This document shows, piece by piece, positions 10,922 through 19,855 of a stretch of 64,000 bases of DNA (positions are counted from its first letter, which is position 1; each line of letters opens with the position of its first letter). The position numbers were made by a program, and so were the translations under genes. Below the pieces are notes generated by a model. The model did not search any database. It saw only the letters and a list, made by a program, of their open reading frames with translations, and was not told the DNA's origin. The stretch lies in NCBI RefSeq assembly GCF_009811555.1, contig NZ_BLIN01000005.1, positions 3,977,501 through 4,041,500 on the forward strand, written 5' to 3'. This DNA comes from Streptomyces caniferus. GTDB taxonomy: Bacteria > Actinomycetota > Actinomycetes > Streptomycetales > Streptomycetaceae.

Positions 10922-11743
10922 ATGAACACCCATCGCACCGCCCGTCGCATCGTCACCCGGGCCGCGACGGCCGCCGCACTGGCCACCGCGCTCGGTCTGG
11001 GCGCCGTCCACACGGCGACCGCCTCGGCCGCGTCGTCCGCACCGGTCTCCGTCCGGCCCTCCGGCACCGACCCCGACGGCGGCTGGCACCAGAACGGGCT
11101 GCGGCTGAAGGCCGCCGACAACAAGAAGGTGGACGCCTTCGTCCACCGTGCCCGGAACGCCGAGCGGGCCATCAGCCCCGAGGTGCGTGCGGCCGCCCGG
11201 ATCAGCCACGCCGAACTGATCGGCTTCGACCAGCGGCTGAAGTCGCCGGACTCGCTCAAGCGCAAGGTCGCGACCTGGATGCGGGAGTCCCCGGGCCAGA
11301 CCGTCGACGAATCGCTGAGCATGATCAACGACTCGGTCCGTTTCACCCTGCAGTGGCCCGCCGGCTCGTACAGCCAGGGCGTGCACACCGCTTCCGGGCT
11401 GCTGTCCGCCTGGGGCAACGACTCCACCCGGTGGGCCAACACCTGGAACCGGACCGCCGGCTACAAGGCGATCAACTCCGCCTGGCGCGCGCCCCGCTCC
11501 CACCAGCTCTTCGAGGTCCAGTTCCACACCCCCGAGAGCAAGGCGGCCCAGCTGGAGACGCACAAGCTCTACGAGGAGCAGCGGCTGCCCGGCACGCCGC
11601 CCGCGAGGGTGCGGGAGCTCCAGGCGCAGCAGAACGCGATCTTCGCGGCGGTGCCGGTGCCGCCGGGCGCCGAGCGGCTGACCGCTCCGACGCGCCGACT
11701 GTCCCCCGACCCGGCGCGCCGGCTCCCCGTCCCGGGCCGCTGA
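10922..11743 (+). CDS. Secreted RelA/SpoT-fold ATP nucleotide 3'-pyrophosphokinase
   Basis: Predicted extracellular enzyme of 273 aa that would transfer pyrophosphate from ATP to the 3' position of purine nucleotides. An N-terminal signal peptide (RTARRIVTR, hydrophobic run, ASA-A near residue 39) is followed by a RelA/SpoT synthetase-like core: KRKVATWM (about 118), INDSVRFTLQW (about 137, the RxD region), GYKAINSAWR (about 180) and FEVQFHTPESK with HKLYEEQR (195-220). It resembles the secreted pyrophosphokinase of Streptomyces morookaense as I recall it. There is no HD hydrolase, TGS or ACT domain. The ATG at 10922 gives the signal peptide; a GAGAGAGGGA lies rather far upstream (about 12 bases). 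Confidence 0.8.
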   Translation: MNTHRTARRIVTRAATAAALATALGLGAVHTATASAASSAPVSVRPSGTDPDGGWHQNGLRLKAADNKKVDAFVHRARNAERAISPEVRAAARISHAELIGFDQRLKSPDSLKRKVATWMRESPGQTVDESLSMINDSVRFTLQWPAGSYSQGVHTASGLLSAWGNDSTRWANTWNRTAGYKAINSAWRAPRSHQLFEVQFHTPESKAAQLETHKLYEEQRLPGTPPARVRELQAQQNAIFAAVPVPPGAERLTAPTRRLSPDPARRLPVPGR

Positions 11744-12039
11744 CGGACCGGTCCCGCAGGCGCGCGATCCCCTCGCCGCCCGGGGCGGCCCAATACGGGT
11801 GACGCCCCACGAGAGCAGCAACGACGGCGGCCCGCCGGATACACCGACGGGCCGCCGACCGCTCGTCCCCGGGCCCGCAGGGCCCCTCACGGGCCCTCAG
11901 GAGCCGTCACGGCGCCTCAAGAGCTCTCCAACACGGCCATACGGCCGCAACACGCTCCAACAGGCCGCACAACGCCGCACAGGCCGCAACGGGCCTCAGC
12001 AGGCCACAACGGGCACAACGGTGCGCAACAGGCCGTCCG
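11744..12039. other. Intergenic stretch with degenerate repeats
   Basis: Nearly 300 bases without a supportable gene between convergent genes. From about 11870 it contains many loose copies of short words such as CAGGCCGCAA, ACGGGC and CAACA, which look like slippage-derived degenerate repeats. No clean terminator hairpin was found. Confidence 0.4.
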
Positions 12040-12495
12040 TTACCAGCCCGCCCCCGCCGGCTGCTTGGTGGTCGCGTTGAGCCGGTTGAAGAGGTTGGTG
12101 ACACCGATCGTCAGGATGATCGCCGACAGCTGCCGCTCGTCGAAGTGGTCCGCGGCGTCGTCCCAGACGGGGTCCGGCACCGGGTCCGGGCTGTCGGCGA
12201 GCCGGGTGACGGCCTCGGTGAGGGCAAGGGCGGCGCGCTCGGCGTCCGAGAAGTACGGCGCCTCCCGCCAGGCCGCGACGGCGAACAGCTTGTCGTCGCC
12301 CACGCCCGCCTTCCTGGCGTTCTTCACGCCCCCGTCGACGCAGAAGCTGCAGCCGTTGATCTGGCTGGCGCGCAGATGCACCAGCTCCAGCGTCTCCTCC
12401 GGCACCCCGCCCTGGCGGGTCGCCTTGACCACGTCGAGGAGCGGCTGCATGGCCTCGGGGAGGACCACCGCGGGGTTCTTCATTCGTGCGTCCAT
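12040..12495 (-). CDS. AhpD-like carboxymuconolactone decarboxylase family protein
   Basis: Alkylhydroperoxidase-D-like protein of 151 aa. The redox motif CSFCVDGG (CxxC, about residues 53-56) sits in the expected helical context (ELVHLRASQINGCSFC), and a C-terminal segment (LSAIILTIGVTNLFNRL) matches the family. Members reduce peroxides through the CxxC pair or act in related redox roles; the true substrate is unknown. A clear ribosome site (GAGGAG) stands about 8 bases before the ATG at 12495. It lies downstream of the geranylgeranyl-reductase-like gene but is separated from it by a strong hairpin. Confidence 0.88.
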   Translation of the reverse strand: MDARMKNPAVVLPEAMQPLLDVVKATRQGGVPEETLELVHLRASQINGCSFCVDGGVKNARKAGVGDDKLFAVAAWREAPYFSDAERAALALTEAVTRLADSPDPVPDPVWDDAADHFDERQLSAIILTIGVTNLFNRLNATTKQPAGAGW

Positions 12496-12557
12496 CACTG
12501 TCTCCTCAGAAAATCTCGTCGTTACCGCACTGACGGATCCCGGCCGGAGAATGTGAC

Positions 12558-12589
12558 GGGGCGGTCCGGGAAATTTCCCGGACCGCCCC
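12558..12589. terminator. Perfect 32-base palindrome, probable terminator
   Basis: A complete palindrome with 16-base arms and no spacer lies between the flavoprotein gene ending at 12645 and the AhpD-like gene starting at 12495. The central AAATTT would form the loop. It probably ends transcription of the upstream gene; a role as a protein-binding site is also possible. Confidence 0.7.
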
Positions 12590-12644
12590 TGGAGCACCCG
12601 CAGGGGCCTGCGCCGGGCTTCCGCCCGATGCCGGCCCCTGTGCG

Positions 12645-13952
12645 TCAGGCCTTCGGCGCGACCTTGCTCAGGCCGTTGATGATGCGGTCCATCGCGTCGC
12701 CGCCCGTGGGGTCGGTGAGGTTGGCGAGCATCTTGAGGGTGAAGCGCATCAACAGCGGGTGGGTCAGACCGCGCTGGGTGGCGATCTTCATGACCTTGGG
12801 GTTGCCGATGAGCTTCACGAAGGCGCGGCCCAGGGAGTAGTAGCCGCCGTAGGTGTCCTTGAGGATCTTCGGGTAGCGCTGCAGGGCCAGTTCGCGCTGG
12901 GCGTACGTGGCGCGGGCGTGCGCCTGCACGATGACCTCGGCGGCGATCGCGCCGGACTCCATGGCGTAGGCGATGCCCTCGCCGTTGAACGGGTTGACCA
13001 GCCCGCCCGCGTCGCCGACCAGCAGCAGGCCCTTGGTGTAGTGCGGCTGGCGGTTGAAGGCCATGGGGAGCGCGGCGCCGCGGATCGGGCCGGTCATGTT
13101 CTCCGGGGTGTAGCCCCAGTCGGCGGGCATCGAGGCGCACCACGCCTTGAGGATCTCGCGCCAGTCCAGCTCCTTGAAGGCGGAGCTGGAGTTGAGGATG
13201 CCGAGGCCGACGTTGCTGGTCCCGTCGCCCATGCCGAAGATCCAGCCGTAGCCGGGCAGCAGCCGGTCCTCGGCGCCGCGGCGGTCCCACAGCTCCAGCC
13301 AGGACTCCAGGTAGTCGTCGTCGTGCCGGGGCGAGGTGAAGTACGTACGGACGGCCACGCCCATGGGGCGGTCCTCGCGCCGGTGCAGGCCCATGGCCAG
13401 CGAGAGCCGGGTGGAGTTGCCGTCGGCGGCGACGACGAGCGGGGCGTGGAAGGTGACCGGGGTCTTCTCCTCGCCGAGCTTGGCGTGCACACCGGTGATG
13501 TGCCCGGTCAGCTCGTTGACGACCGGCGCCCCCACGTTGCAGCGCTCGTACAGCCGGGCGCCGGCCTTCTGCGCCTGCCGGGCCAGCTGCTCGTCGAAGT
13601 CGTCGCGCTTACGGACCAGCCCGTAGTCGGGGTACGACGCCAGCTCCGGCCAGTCGAGCTGGAGGCGGGAGCCGCCGCCGATGATCCGCAGGCCCTTGTT
13701 GCGCAGCCAGCCCGCTTCCTCGGAGATGTCGATCCCCATGGCGACCAGCTGCTTGGTGGCGCGCGGGGTCAGCCCGTCGCCGCAGACCTTCTCGCGCGGG
13801 AAGGCGGTCTTCTCCAGAAGGAGCACGTCCAGACCGGACTTGGCGAGGTGGTAGGCGGTCGCCGAGCCGGCGGGCCCGGCACCGACGACGATCACATCCG
13901 CGCTGTGCTCCGAGCGGGGTGTGGTCACGGAATCGGTCACGGACTCGGTCAC
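12645..13952 (-). CDS. Geranylgeranyl reductase family flavoprotein, probable menaquinone side-chain reductase
   Basis: FAD-dependent reductase of 435 aa. The N-terminal Rossmann motif is VIVVGAGPAGSATAYHLAKSG (about residues 19-39). A conserved CGDGLTPRA segment (about 58) and the second FAD motif LLLVGDAGGLVNPFNGEGI (about 290) mark the geranylgeranyl reductase family. Related MenJ in mycobacteria saturates an isoprene unit of menaquinone. Given the menaquinone genes nearby and the partly hydrogenated menaquinones typical of streptomycetes, that role is inferred here. The start is GTG 13952 with GGGAGA 7 bases upstream. Confidence 0.85.
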   Translation of the reverse strand: MTESVTDSVTTPRSEHSADVIVVGAGPAGSATAYHLAKSGLDVLLLEKTAFPREKVCGDGLTPRATKQLVAMGIDISEEAGWLRNKGLRIIGGGSRLQLDWPELASYPDYGLVRKRDDFDEQLARQAQKAGARLYERCNVGAPVVNELTGHITGVHAKLGEEKTPVTFHAPLVVAADGNSTRLSLAMGLHRREDRPMGVAVRTYFTSPRHDDDYLESWLELWDRRGAEDRLLPGYGWIFGMGDGTSNVGLGILNSSSAFKELDWREILKAWCASMPADWGYTPENMTGPIRGAALPMAFNRQPHYTKGLLLVGDAGGLVNPFNGEGIAYAMESGAIAAEVIVQAHARATYAQRELALQRYPKILKDTYGGYYSLGRAFVKLIGNPKVMKIATQRGLTHPLLMRFTLKMLANLTDPTGGDAMDRIINGLSKVAPKA

Positions 13953-14048
13953 GGCGCTGTCTCCCGGAAGTCGATATCTGGGTGCCGACCGGCACTGGGC
14001 ACGTCAGTCTATGGGGGCCGTGGTGATCAGAACCTGAAGGGTTGTGCC

Positions 14049-14582
14049 GTGAAGCCTGTGAACACACCGCCCGTCCACCGACCGCTTCCCGCCGTCGAGC
14101 TGCGCGTGCCCACCGAGGAGGACGCGATGAACTGGCACCGGGTCTTCAACGACCCGGACGTCATGGAATTCCACGGCGGTTTGCCGGCCGAACTCTCCCT
14201 GTACGACGAGCTCACCGCGCGCCAGCGCAGGCACCACGCCGAGCGGGGATTCTGCCTGTACACGCTGGTGGACCCGGCGGACGGCGCGGTCATCGGCTTC
14301 ACCGGCGCCCAGCCGTGGCCGTGGGACTGGGGCCCCGCGGGCGAGATCGAGATCGGCTGGCGGCTCGGCCGCGCCGCGTGGGGCAAGGGCTACGCCACGG
14401 CCGCGGCGCGGGCGGCGCTGGAGTCCGTACGGGCGGCCGGCGTCCGCCATGTGGTCGCCATGGTGGATGCGCGCAACGAGCGGTCGATCGCGGTGACCCG
14501 GCGGCTGGGAATGCGGCGCGCGGAGACGGTGATCACGCCGGAGGGGAAGCGGACCGCGTACTGCCATCGGCTGGATGTGTGA
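14049..14582 (+). CDS. GNAT family N-acetyltransferase
   Basis: RimJ/RimL-like acetyltransferase of 177 aa. The acetyl-CoA loop appears as RLGRAAWGKGYATAAARAAL (about 115-134), and NERSIAVTRRLGM (about 150) is the usual C-terminal motif of this subgroup. The substrate is unknown. The GTG at 14049 has GAAGGG 7 bases upstream; a second GTG three codons on is less well placed. The gene is divergent from the flavoprotein at 12645. Its stop codon lies inside the first unit of a 27-bp tandem repeat. Confidence 0.88.
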   Translation: MKPVNTPPVHRPLPAVELRVPTEEDAMNWHRVFNDPDVMEFHGGLPAELSLYDELTARQRRHHAERGFCLYTLVDPADGAVIGFTGAQPWPWDWGPAGEIEIGWRLGRAAWGKGYATAAARAALESVRAAGVRHVVAMVDARNERSIAVTRRLGMRRAETVITPEGKRTAYCHRLDV

Positions 14583-14650
14583 GGTCCTGGCGCACGACCG
14601 GAGGTGCGAGGTCCTGGCGCACGACCGGAGGTGCGAGGTCCTGACGCGGA
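14578..14650. repeat. 27-bp tandem repeat spanning the GNAT stop codon
   Basis: Two full copies and part of a third, phased by GAGGTCCTGG at 14581, 14608 and 14635. In the first copy the sequence reads GTGTGAGG and supplies the stop codon; in the next copies the same position is GTGCGAGG. The unit length is a multiple of three. Confidence 0.9.
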
Positions 14651-14747
14651 AGGGGAGAGGGCGGCTGCGCCTTGCTGCCGCTCCGGGTGCCGGCGGCCGC
14701 CCGGCTTGCGCCGCCGGCCGCCCCGGCCGCCCCGTCCGCCGCCTTCC

Positions 14748-15449
14748 TCAGCCCTCGGCCGGCTTGCGTCCCCGGTGCAGTGCCACGATGCCGCCGGTCA
14801 GATTGCGCCAGGCCACCTCGGTCCAGCCCACGCCCTGCAGCCGGGCGGCGAGTTCGGGCTGGTTCGGCCAGGTGCGGATGGACTCGGCGAGGTAGACGTA
14901 GGCGTCCGGGTTGCTGCTGACCGCACGGGCGACCGGCGGCAGCGCACGCATCAGGTACTCGGTGTAGACGGTCCGGAACGGCGCCCAGGTCGGCTCGCTG
15001 AACTCGCAGATCACGACCCGGCCGCCGGGCTTGGTGACCCGGTACAGCTCGGCCAGCGCGGCGTCGGTGTCCTGGATGTTGCGCAGCCCGAAGGAGATGG
15101 TGACCGCGTCGAACACCCCGTCCGCGAACGGCAGCCGGGTGCCGTCGCCGGCGGTGAACGGCAGCCACGGGTGGCGCTTCTTGCCCTCCCCCAGCATGCC
15201 GACGGAGAAGTCGCACGGCACGACGTACGCACCGGTCCGCGCGAACGGCAGCGAGGAGGTGCCCGTACCGGCCGCGAGGTCGAGCACCCGCTCGGCGGGC
15301 CGGGCGGCCACCGCGCGGTCCACTTCCTTGCGCCACAGCCGCGCCTGCCCCAGGGAGAGCACGTCGTTGGTGAGGTCGTACCGCGCCGCCACGTCGTCGA
15401 ACATCGCGGCGACTTCGTGCGGCTGCTTGTCCAGGGATGCTCGGGTCAC
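14748..15449 (-). CDS. menG: Demethylmenaquinone methyltransferase
   Basis: Final C-methylation of the naphthoquinone ring, giving menaquinone, with S-adenosylmethionine as donor. 233 aa, close to the family length. UbiE/MenG signatures include [14 protein letters not shown] near the N-terminus, the SAM motif [33 protein letters not shown] and a late [10 protein letters not shown]. The GTG at 15449 gives the usual N-terminus; a longer frame to 15494 has no ribosome site. It lies in the same direction as the fragment at 15517 and mqnC. Confidence 0.95.
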   Translation of the reverse strand: MTRASLDKQPHEVAAMFDDVAARYDLTNDVLSLGQARLWRKEVDRAVAARPAERVLDLAAGTGTSSLPFARTGAYVVPCDFSVGMLGEGKKRHPWLPFTAGDGTRLPFADGVFDAVTISFGLRNIQDTDAALAELYRVTKPGGRVVICEFSEPTWAPFRTVYTEYLMRALPPVARAVSSNPDAYVYLAESIRTWPNQPELAARLQGVGWTEVAWRNLTGGIVALHRGRKPAEG

Positions 15450-15516
15450 CCGGCCATTGTCCACCGTGGTCCGCCCGGGACCCGCACCGGGCACGGCCGT
15501 AGGGCGGGTGGCGTTC

Positions 15517-16113
15517 TCAGCGGCGGCGGAAGACGAGGCGGCCGTGCAGAGCGGTGGCCAGGCAGCTGCCGTCCTCGGCGAAGACGGCGAAGTGGGCGGC
15601 GCCGCCGGCCACCAGGGCGCGGGGGGTGCGCCGGGCCAGCTCCTGCAGGCCGGAGCGCTCCACGGCGGTGCGGACCGCGGGGCGGTGGAACGGCCCGGCC
15701 AGCGCCGTGGTCCCGGTGGCCATCAGCCGTTGCAGTCCGCGCCGGGCGCTGCCGCCCCAGCGGGCCTCGGTCAGGTCGAGGGCGGCGAGCGCCTCGCCGG
15801 TGACCGGCTCGCTGCCGAGGACGTCCGCCTCGCGCGGATCGGGGTGGTAGGCGGCCTCCAGCAGGGCGGCGCCGTCCGGTTCGTAGCGGCCGGGCGTCAG
15901 CACGCCGTCCCATTCCCTGACCCGGGCCCGTGCGCCGTACTCGGCGAACAGCTCGTCGTACGGCCCGACGGCGGCGAAGCGGTCGCCCGAGACGACGACC
16001 GCGTACCCGGCTTCCTCCGGGCGGCCGGGCTCCGGGCATTCGGGGTCCACCGGCTCGGACTCCGGCCGGTCCACCACCCGGCGGATCGCCCGCACCCGGT
16101 GAATCGTCAGCAC
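15517..16113 (-). CDS. Imidazolonepropionase-like domain protein (amidohydrolase relic)
   Basis: 198 aa. The N-terminal third resembles the small beta domain of amidohydrolases ([18 protein letters not shown], then [10 protein letters not shown]). The rest does not continue into a metal-dependent barrel: the usual HxH after the start domain, the later His pair and the catalytic Asp are not seen. It starts with GTG 16113, 7 bases after mqnC ends, so it is probably co-transcribed with mqnC. The position invites a link to the amidohydrolase step of some futalosine pathways, but the catalytic residues are absent and the role is unknown. Confidence 0.7.
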   Translation of the reverse strand: MLTIHRVRAIRRVVDRPESEPVDPECPEPGRPEEAGYAVVVSGDRFAAVGPYDELFAEYGARARVREWDGVLTPGRYEPDGAALLEAAYHPDPREADVLGSEPVTGEALAALDLTEARWGGSARRGLQRLMATGTTALAGPFHRPAVRTAVERSGLQELARRTPRALVAGGAAHFAVFAEDGSCLATALHGRLVFRRR

Positions 16114-16120
16114 GGCAGGC

Positions 16121-17320
16121 TCAGTTGGCCTCGACGAGCTTCAGCTCCGGATGCGCCGTGCCGCCCTCGATCGCCGTCGAGGACAGGTGCGAGACGACCT
16201 TGTCGTCGACCGGGTCGTTGGCCGGGTCGTCGTGCACGAGCAGGTGCTCGTAGGTGGTCGCGCGCTGCGCCGGGACCCGGCCCGCCTTGCGGATCAGGTC
16301 GATGATCTCCATGCGGTTGGAGCGGTGCTTGGCGCCCGCGGAGGAGACGACGTTCTCCTCCAGCATGATCGAGCCCAGGTCGTCGGCGCCGTAGTGCAGC
16401 GACAGCTGGCCGATCTCCTTGCCGGTGGTCAGCCACGAGCCCTGGATGTGCGCGATGTTGTCGAGGAAGATCCGGCCGATGGCGATCATCCGCAGGTACT
16501 CGAAGAGGGTGGCCTGCGTCTGGCCCTTCAGGTGGTTGTTCTCCGGCTGGTAGGTGTACGGGATGAAGGCGCGGAAGCCGCCCGTACGGTCCTGGACGTC
16601 GCGGATCATCCGCAGATGCTCGATCCGCTCGGCGTTGGTCTCGCCCGTGCCCATGAGCATGGTGGAGGTGGACTCGACACCCAGCCCGTGGGCCGCCTCC
16701 ATGATCTCCAGCCAGCGCTCGCCGGACTCCTTCAGGGGCGCGATGGCCTTCCGGGGGCGGGCGGGGAGGAGTTCGGCGCCGGCGCCCGCGAAGGAGTCCA
16801 GGCCGGCGGCGTGGATGCGCGAGATCGCTTCCTCGATCGAGACCTTGGAGATCCGGGCCATGTGCTCGACCTCGGACGCGCCGAGGGAGTGGATGACCAG
16901 CTGCGGGAACGCCTTCTTGATGGCGGAGAAGTGCTCTTCGTAGTACTCGACGCCGTAGTCGGGGTGGTGGCCACCCTGGAACATGATCTGGGTGCCGCCC
17001 AGTTCGACGGTCTCCGCGCAGCGGCGCAGGATGTCGTCGAGGTCGCGGGTCCAGCCCTTGGCGGTGTCCTTGGGCGCGGCGTAGAAGGCGCAGAACCTGC
17101 AGGCCGTCACGCAGACGTTGGTGTAGTTGATGTTGCGCTCGATGATGTACGTCGCGATGTGCTCGGTACCGGCGTAGCGGCGGCGGCGCACGGCGTCGGC
17201 GGCCTGGCCCAGCGCATGCAGCGGCGCGGAGCGGTACAGGTCGAGCGCTTCCTCCGGTGTGATGCGGCCGCCCTGCGCGGCGCGGTCGAGTACGGACTGG
17301 AGGTCGGCGTTCTCGGTCAC
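16121..17320 (-). CDS. mqnC: Cyclic dehypoxanthinyl futalosine synthase
   Basis: Radical SAM enzyme of the futalosine menaquinone pathway that cyclises dehypoxanthinyl futalosine into a spiro intermediate. 399 aa. The [4Fe-4S] motif CVTACRFC has C70, C74 and C77; IMFQGGHHPDYGVEYYE and GTGETNAERIEHL are typical of MqnC. The GTG at 17320 has GGGA about 8 bases upstream. Two ATGs upstream (17347, 17350) are less likely. It heads a unit with the amidohydrolase-like fragment and probably menG. Confidence 0.96.
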   Translation of the reverse strand: MTENADLQSVLDRAAQGGRITPEEALDLYRSAPLHALGQAADAVRRRRYAGTEHIATYIIERNINYTNVCVTACRFCAFYAAPKDTAKGWTRDLDDILRRCAETVELGGTQIMFQGGHHPDYGVEYYEEHFSAIKKAFPQLVIHSLGASEVEHMARISKVSIEEAISRIHAAGLDSFAGAGAELLPARPRKAIAPLKESGERWLEIMEAAHGLGVESTSTMLMGTGETNAERIEHLRMIRDVQDRTGGFRAFIPYTYQPENNHLKGQTQATLFEYLRMIAIGRIFLDNIAHIQGSWLTTGKEIGQLSLHYGADDLGSIMLEENVVSSAGAKHRSNRMEIIDLIRKAGRVPAQRATTYEHLLVHDDPANDPVDDKVVSHLSSTAIEGGTAHPELKLVEAN

Positions 17321-17495
17321 CGGGGCGTCCCTTTCGCAGGCGGGCATCACGAACTGAACCAGCGTACGTCAGGGGTCCGACAGCCTCGCCGCCGGTCAGC
17401 CGGCGCTCCTCGCCGGTGGCGGGGCTGCGACCGGCCGGCGACGGGCGGCGGGGACGGCGAGGCAGGGCGAAGGGCGACGCCCCTTCGGCACCGCC

Positions 17496-19508
17496 TCAGC
17501 GCTTCGTCAGGGTCGCCTTCGGCGTGCCGCCCGCGTCGTCCTGGGAGGCGAAGCCGAGCGTGCCGCCCTTGCCGAGCGTGTACGTCACACGGGACTTGTT
17601 GCCCGTGCAGCCGGGCCCCTGCTTGCCGTCCGGCCGCTCCATGAGCACCAGCCTGCTGTCCGTGGCCGACTCCAGCTTCGCCTTGGCCTCGCACTTCACG
17701 AGCACCGCGTCGTAGGTGGTGTGGATGACGTAGTCGCCCTTGCCACCGGGCTCGATGACGCTGGTGATCGTGCCGTTGGGGATGCCGTGCGCGGTGGTGA
17801 CGCTGCCCGTCCAGGTGCCGAGGAAGGCCTTGGCCACCGTGACCGGCCGGCCGGCCGCGTCCCCCGGGCCGGTGGGCCGGCCCGTCGGTGCGCCGCCCGC
17901 CGGCGGCTTGGCACCCGTCTGCGCCCCGGCGTCCGTGTCGCCGCCCCCGCCCGGCAGCAGATGGAAGACGAACCCGGCCGTCGTCGCGGCGGCGAGCGCT
18001 CCGGCCACCGAGAGCACCAGCGTGCAGCTCATCCGCCGCGGCCGGTCCGCCCCGCCGCCGACCGCGCCGGACAGCGCGATCCGCCGCTCCTTGGCGGCGG
18101 TCGGGGCCGCGCCGGTCGGCAGGTCGGCGAGGCAGGGGGCGGCGGCGGTCGACGGCTGGTCCGGGCCGGTTGCCGTGGTGCCGCCATGGGACGCCGCGGG
18201 GTGACCGCCGGCGCCCGTCGCGGAAGGACCGCCCCCGGCCGTCGTGAGGTGACCGCTCCCGGCCGTGGCGGGGTGACCGCCCCCGGCTGCCGGCCAGTCC
18301 GCAGGCAGCGGCGGCGGGCCGGGCGGCCGGCCGGGGAGGCCGGGGAGACCGGGCAGGACGGAGGCGCCCGACGGCGGACCGGGCGGTGCGGCCGGCGCGT
18401 CCGGGGGCGCGCTGTCGAACGGCACGAGCCCGGAGACCTCCCCGTACGACGCACCCGGTGCCCGGGGCACCACCCCGTACGAGGGGTCCGGCGGCCCGAA
18501 CACCCCACCGGGCGAGACACCCGCCGGACCGGCACCCGCCGCACCGGCGTCCGTCCCGCTCCCCGTCCCGGCCGGGGCCCCGCCCCCCGCCGTCTCCTCC
18601 GCCGCGTCCAGATTCAGCAGCTCCACCGCCTGCCGGCTGACCCGCTCGACCAGCGGACCGGGCAGCCACCCGGCCCGCACCAGCCCCGCCGCGCCCCCGT
18701 TCCCCTCCCCCGCGAGGCGGGTCGCCAACGCCTCCGGGGCGGGCCGGTCCGCGGGGTCCTTGACGAGCGCACCGGCCACCAGCTCCCGCAGCTCACCGGT
18801 GAGCCGGGAGCCCAACTCGGGCTCCTCGTGCACGATCTTGTAGAGCAGCGCGGCGGACGAATCGCCCGAGAACGGACCGGCGCCGGTCGCCGCGAACGCG
18901 AGCACCGCACCGAGCGAGAAGACATCGGCGGCGCCCGCGGCCCCCTTGCCGAGGATCTGCTCGGGCGCCATATAGCCGGGCGATCCCACCGAGACCCCGG
19001 TCGAGGTCAGCGACGCGGTGCCCTCCACGGCCCGCGCGATACCGAAGTCGATTAGCAGCGGCCCGTCCAGCGTCAGCAGCACATTGGACGGCTTGACGTC
19101 CCGGTGCACCAGCCCGAGCGCATGCACCGCGGTCAGCGCCTCGGCCAGCCCGGCGCCCAGCGCCCGTACGGAGTGTTCGGCCAGCGGTCCGAGATCGGCC
19201 ACGGCCTGCGCCAGCGAGGGGCCCGCGGCGTAGCCGGTGGCCACCCAGGGAACGGCCGCCTCCGGATCGGCGTCCAGCACCGGCGCGGTCCAGGCCCCGC
19301 CCACCCGCCGCGCCGATTCGATCTCGCGCCGGAACCGCGCACGGAACTGGTCGTCCGCCGCGAAATGCGCATGGACGACCTTCACCGCGACGGTGCGCCC
19401 GCCCGCGCTGCGCCCGAGGTAGACCCGGCCCATCCCGCCCGCGCCGAGCCGGCCCAGCAGCCGGTACCCGCCCAGGCTTCGTGGATCATCCGCCGCCAAC
19501 GACTCCAT
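17496..19508 (-). CDS. Transmembrane serine/threonine protein kinase
   Basis: Hanks-type receptor kinase of 670 aa. Kinase domain at about residues 14-270: glycine loop LGRLGAGGMGRVYLGRS, invariant lysine in VAVKVV, catalytic HRDVKPSNVLL, DFGIARAV, and MAPEQI with an activation loop rich in Thr and Ser. A long Gly/Pro/Ala-rich linker follows (about 290-495), then one membrane helix (about 496-516) and an extracytoplasmic domain of some 150 residues with two cysteines. That outer domain shows no PASTA repeats; its ligand is unknown. The ATG at 19508 follows GGGGGAGG at 4-5 bases. Confidence 0.93.
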   Translation of the reverse strand: MESLAADDPRSLGGYRLLGRLGAGGMGRVYLGRSAGGRTVAVKVVHAHFAADDQFRARFRREIESARRVGGAWTAPVLDADPEAAVPWVATGYAAGPSLAQAVADLGPLAEHSVRALGAGLAEALTAVHALGLVHRDVKPSNVLLTLDGPLLIDFGIARAVEGTASLTSTGVSVGSPGYMAPEQILGKGAAGAADVFSLGAVLAFAATGAGPFSGDSSAALLYKIVHEEPELGSRLTGELRELVAGALVKDPADRPAPEALATRLAGEGNGGAAGLVRAGWLPGPLVERVSRQAVELLNLDAAEETAGGGAPAGTGSGTDAGAAGAGPAGVSPGGVFGPPDPSYGVVPRAPGASYGEVSGLVPFDSAPPDAPAAPPGPPSGASVLPGLPGLPGRPPGPPPLPADWPAAGGGHPATAGSGHLTTAGGGPSATGAGGHPAASHGGTTATGPDQPSTAAAPCLADLPTGAAPTAAKERRIALSGAVGGGADRPRRMSCTLVLSVAGALAAATTAGFVFHLLPGGGGDTDAGAQTGAKPPAGGAPTGRPTGPGDAAGRPVTVAKAFLGTWTGSVTTAHGIPNGTITSVIEPGGKGDYVIHTTYDAVLVKCEAKAKLESATDSRLVLMERPDGKQGPGCTGNKSRVTYTLGKGGTLGFASQDDAGGTPKATLTKR

Positions 19509-19644
19509 GGCGCCTCCCCCTTGATACGGCGCCCCCAGCTTATGACCCGGCCCTGCCGGCCCCCCAGAACTCCCCCTCGCCCCGTCGCCCCTCCCCCACC
19601 TGCCTGCCCGCCCCGGAGGACCCCCGACCCCTCGACGCCAGGTT

Positions 19645-19658
19645 GCTAGCATGCTAGC
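19645..19658. promoter_or_regulatory. Palindromic operator before the RHH gene
   Basis: GCTAGCATGCTAGC is a perfect 14-bp palindrome ending 8 bases before the GTG of the ribbon-helix-helix gene. It overlaps the likely -10 (TAGCTT, 19655-19660), so the mRNA may be leaderless and autorepressed. Confidence 0.55.
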
Positions 19659-19666
19659 TTCCTACC

Positions 19667-19855
19667 GTGGGTGATGAGGAAGTCAAGCAGTTCAACGTCT
19701 ATCTGCCGGTCACGCTGATCAAGCAGGTCAAGTACCACGCCATCGACTCGGGCAGGTCGTTGTCGGCCTTGGTCGCCGACGCGCTGCGCGCCTACCTCGA
19801 CGATCCCGGCGAGCAGGACCGGACGACCGGAAAGGAGAGTGGAGATGACGACTGA
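19667..19855 (+). CDS. Ribbon-helix-helix (CopG-like) small protein
   Basis: 62 aa. The N-terminal strand [20 protein letters not shown] and the following [17 protein letters not shown] match the ribbon-helix-helix DNA-binding fold of CopG/antitoxin type. The C-terminus is acidic (ESGDDD). It begins at GTG 19667 without an obvious ribosome site. Its end overlaps the start of the VOC gene by 11 bases. No toxin is encoded next to it, so it is more likely a local repressor of the three-gene operon than an antitoxin. Confidence 0.78.
   Translation: MGDEEVKQFNVYLPVTLIKQVKYHAIDSGRSLSALVADALRAYLDDPGEQDRTTGKESGDDD

Noticed and set aside
11799..12080. 93-codon open frame in the gap after the pyrophosphokinase gene
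   Set aside because: The translation is a low-complexity Thr/Arg/Pro run produced by degenerate repeats, and there is no ribosome site.
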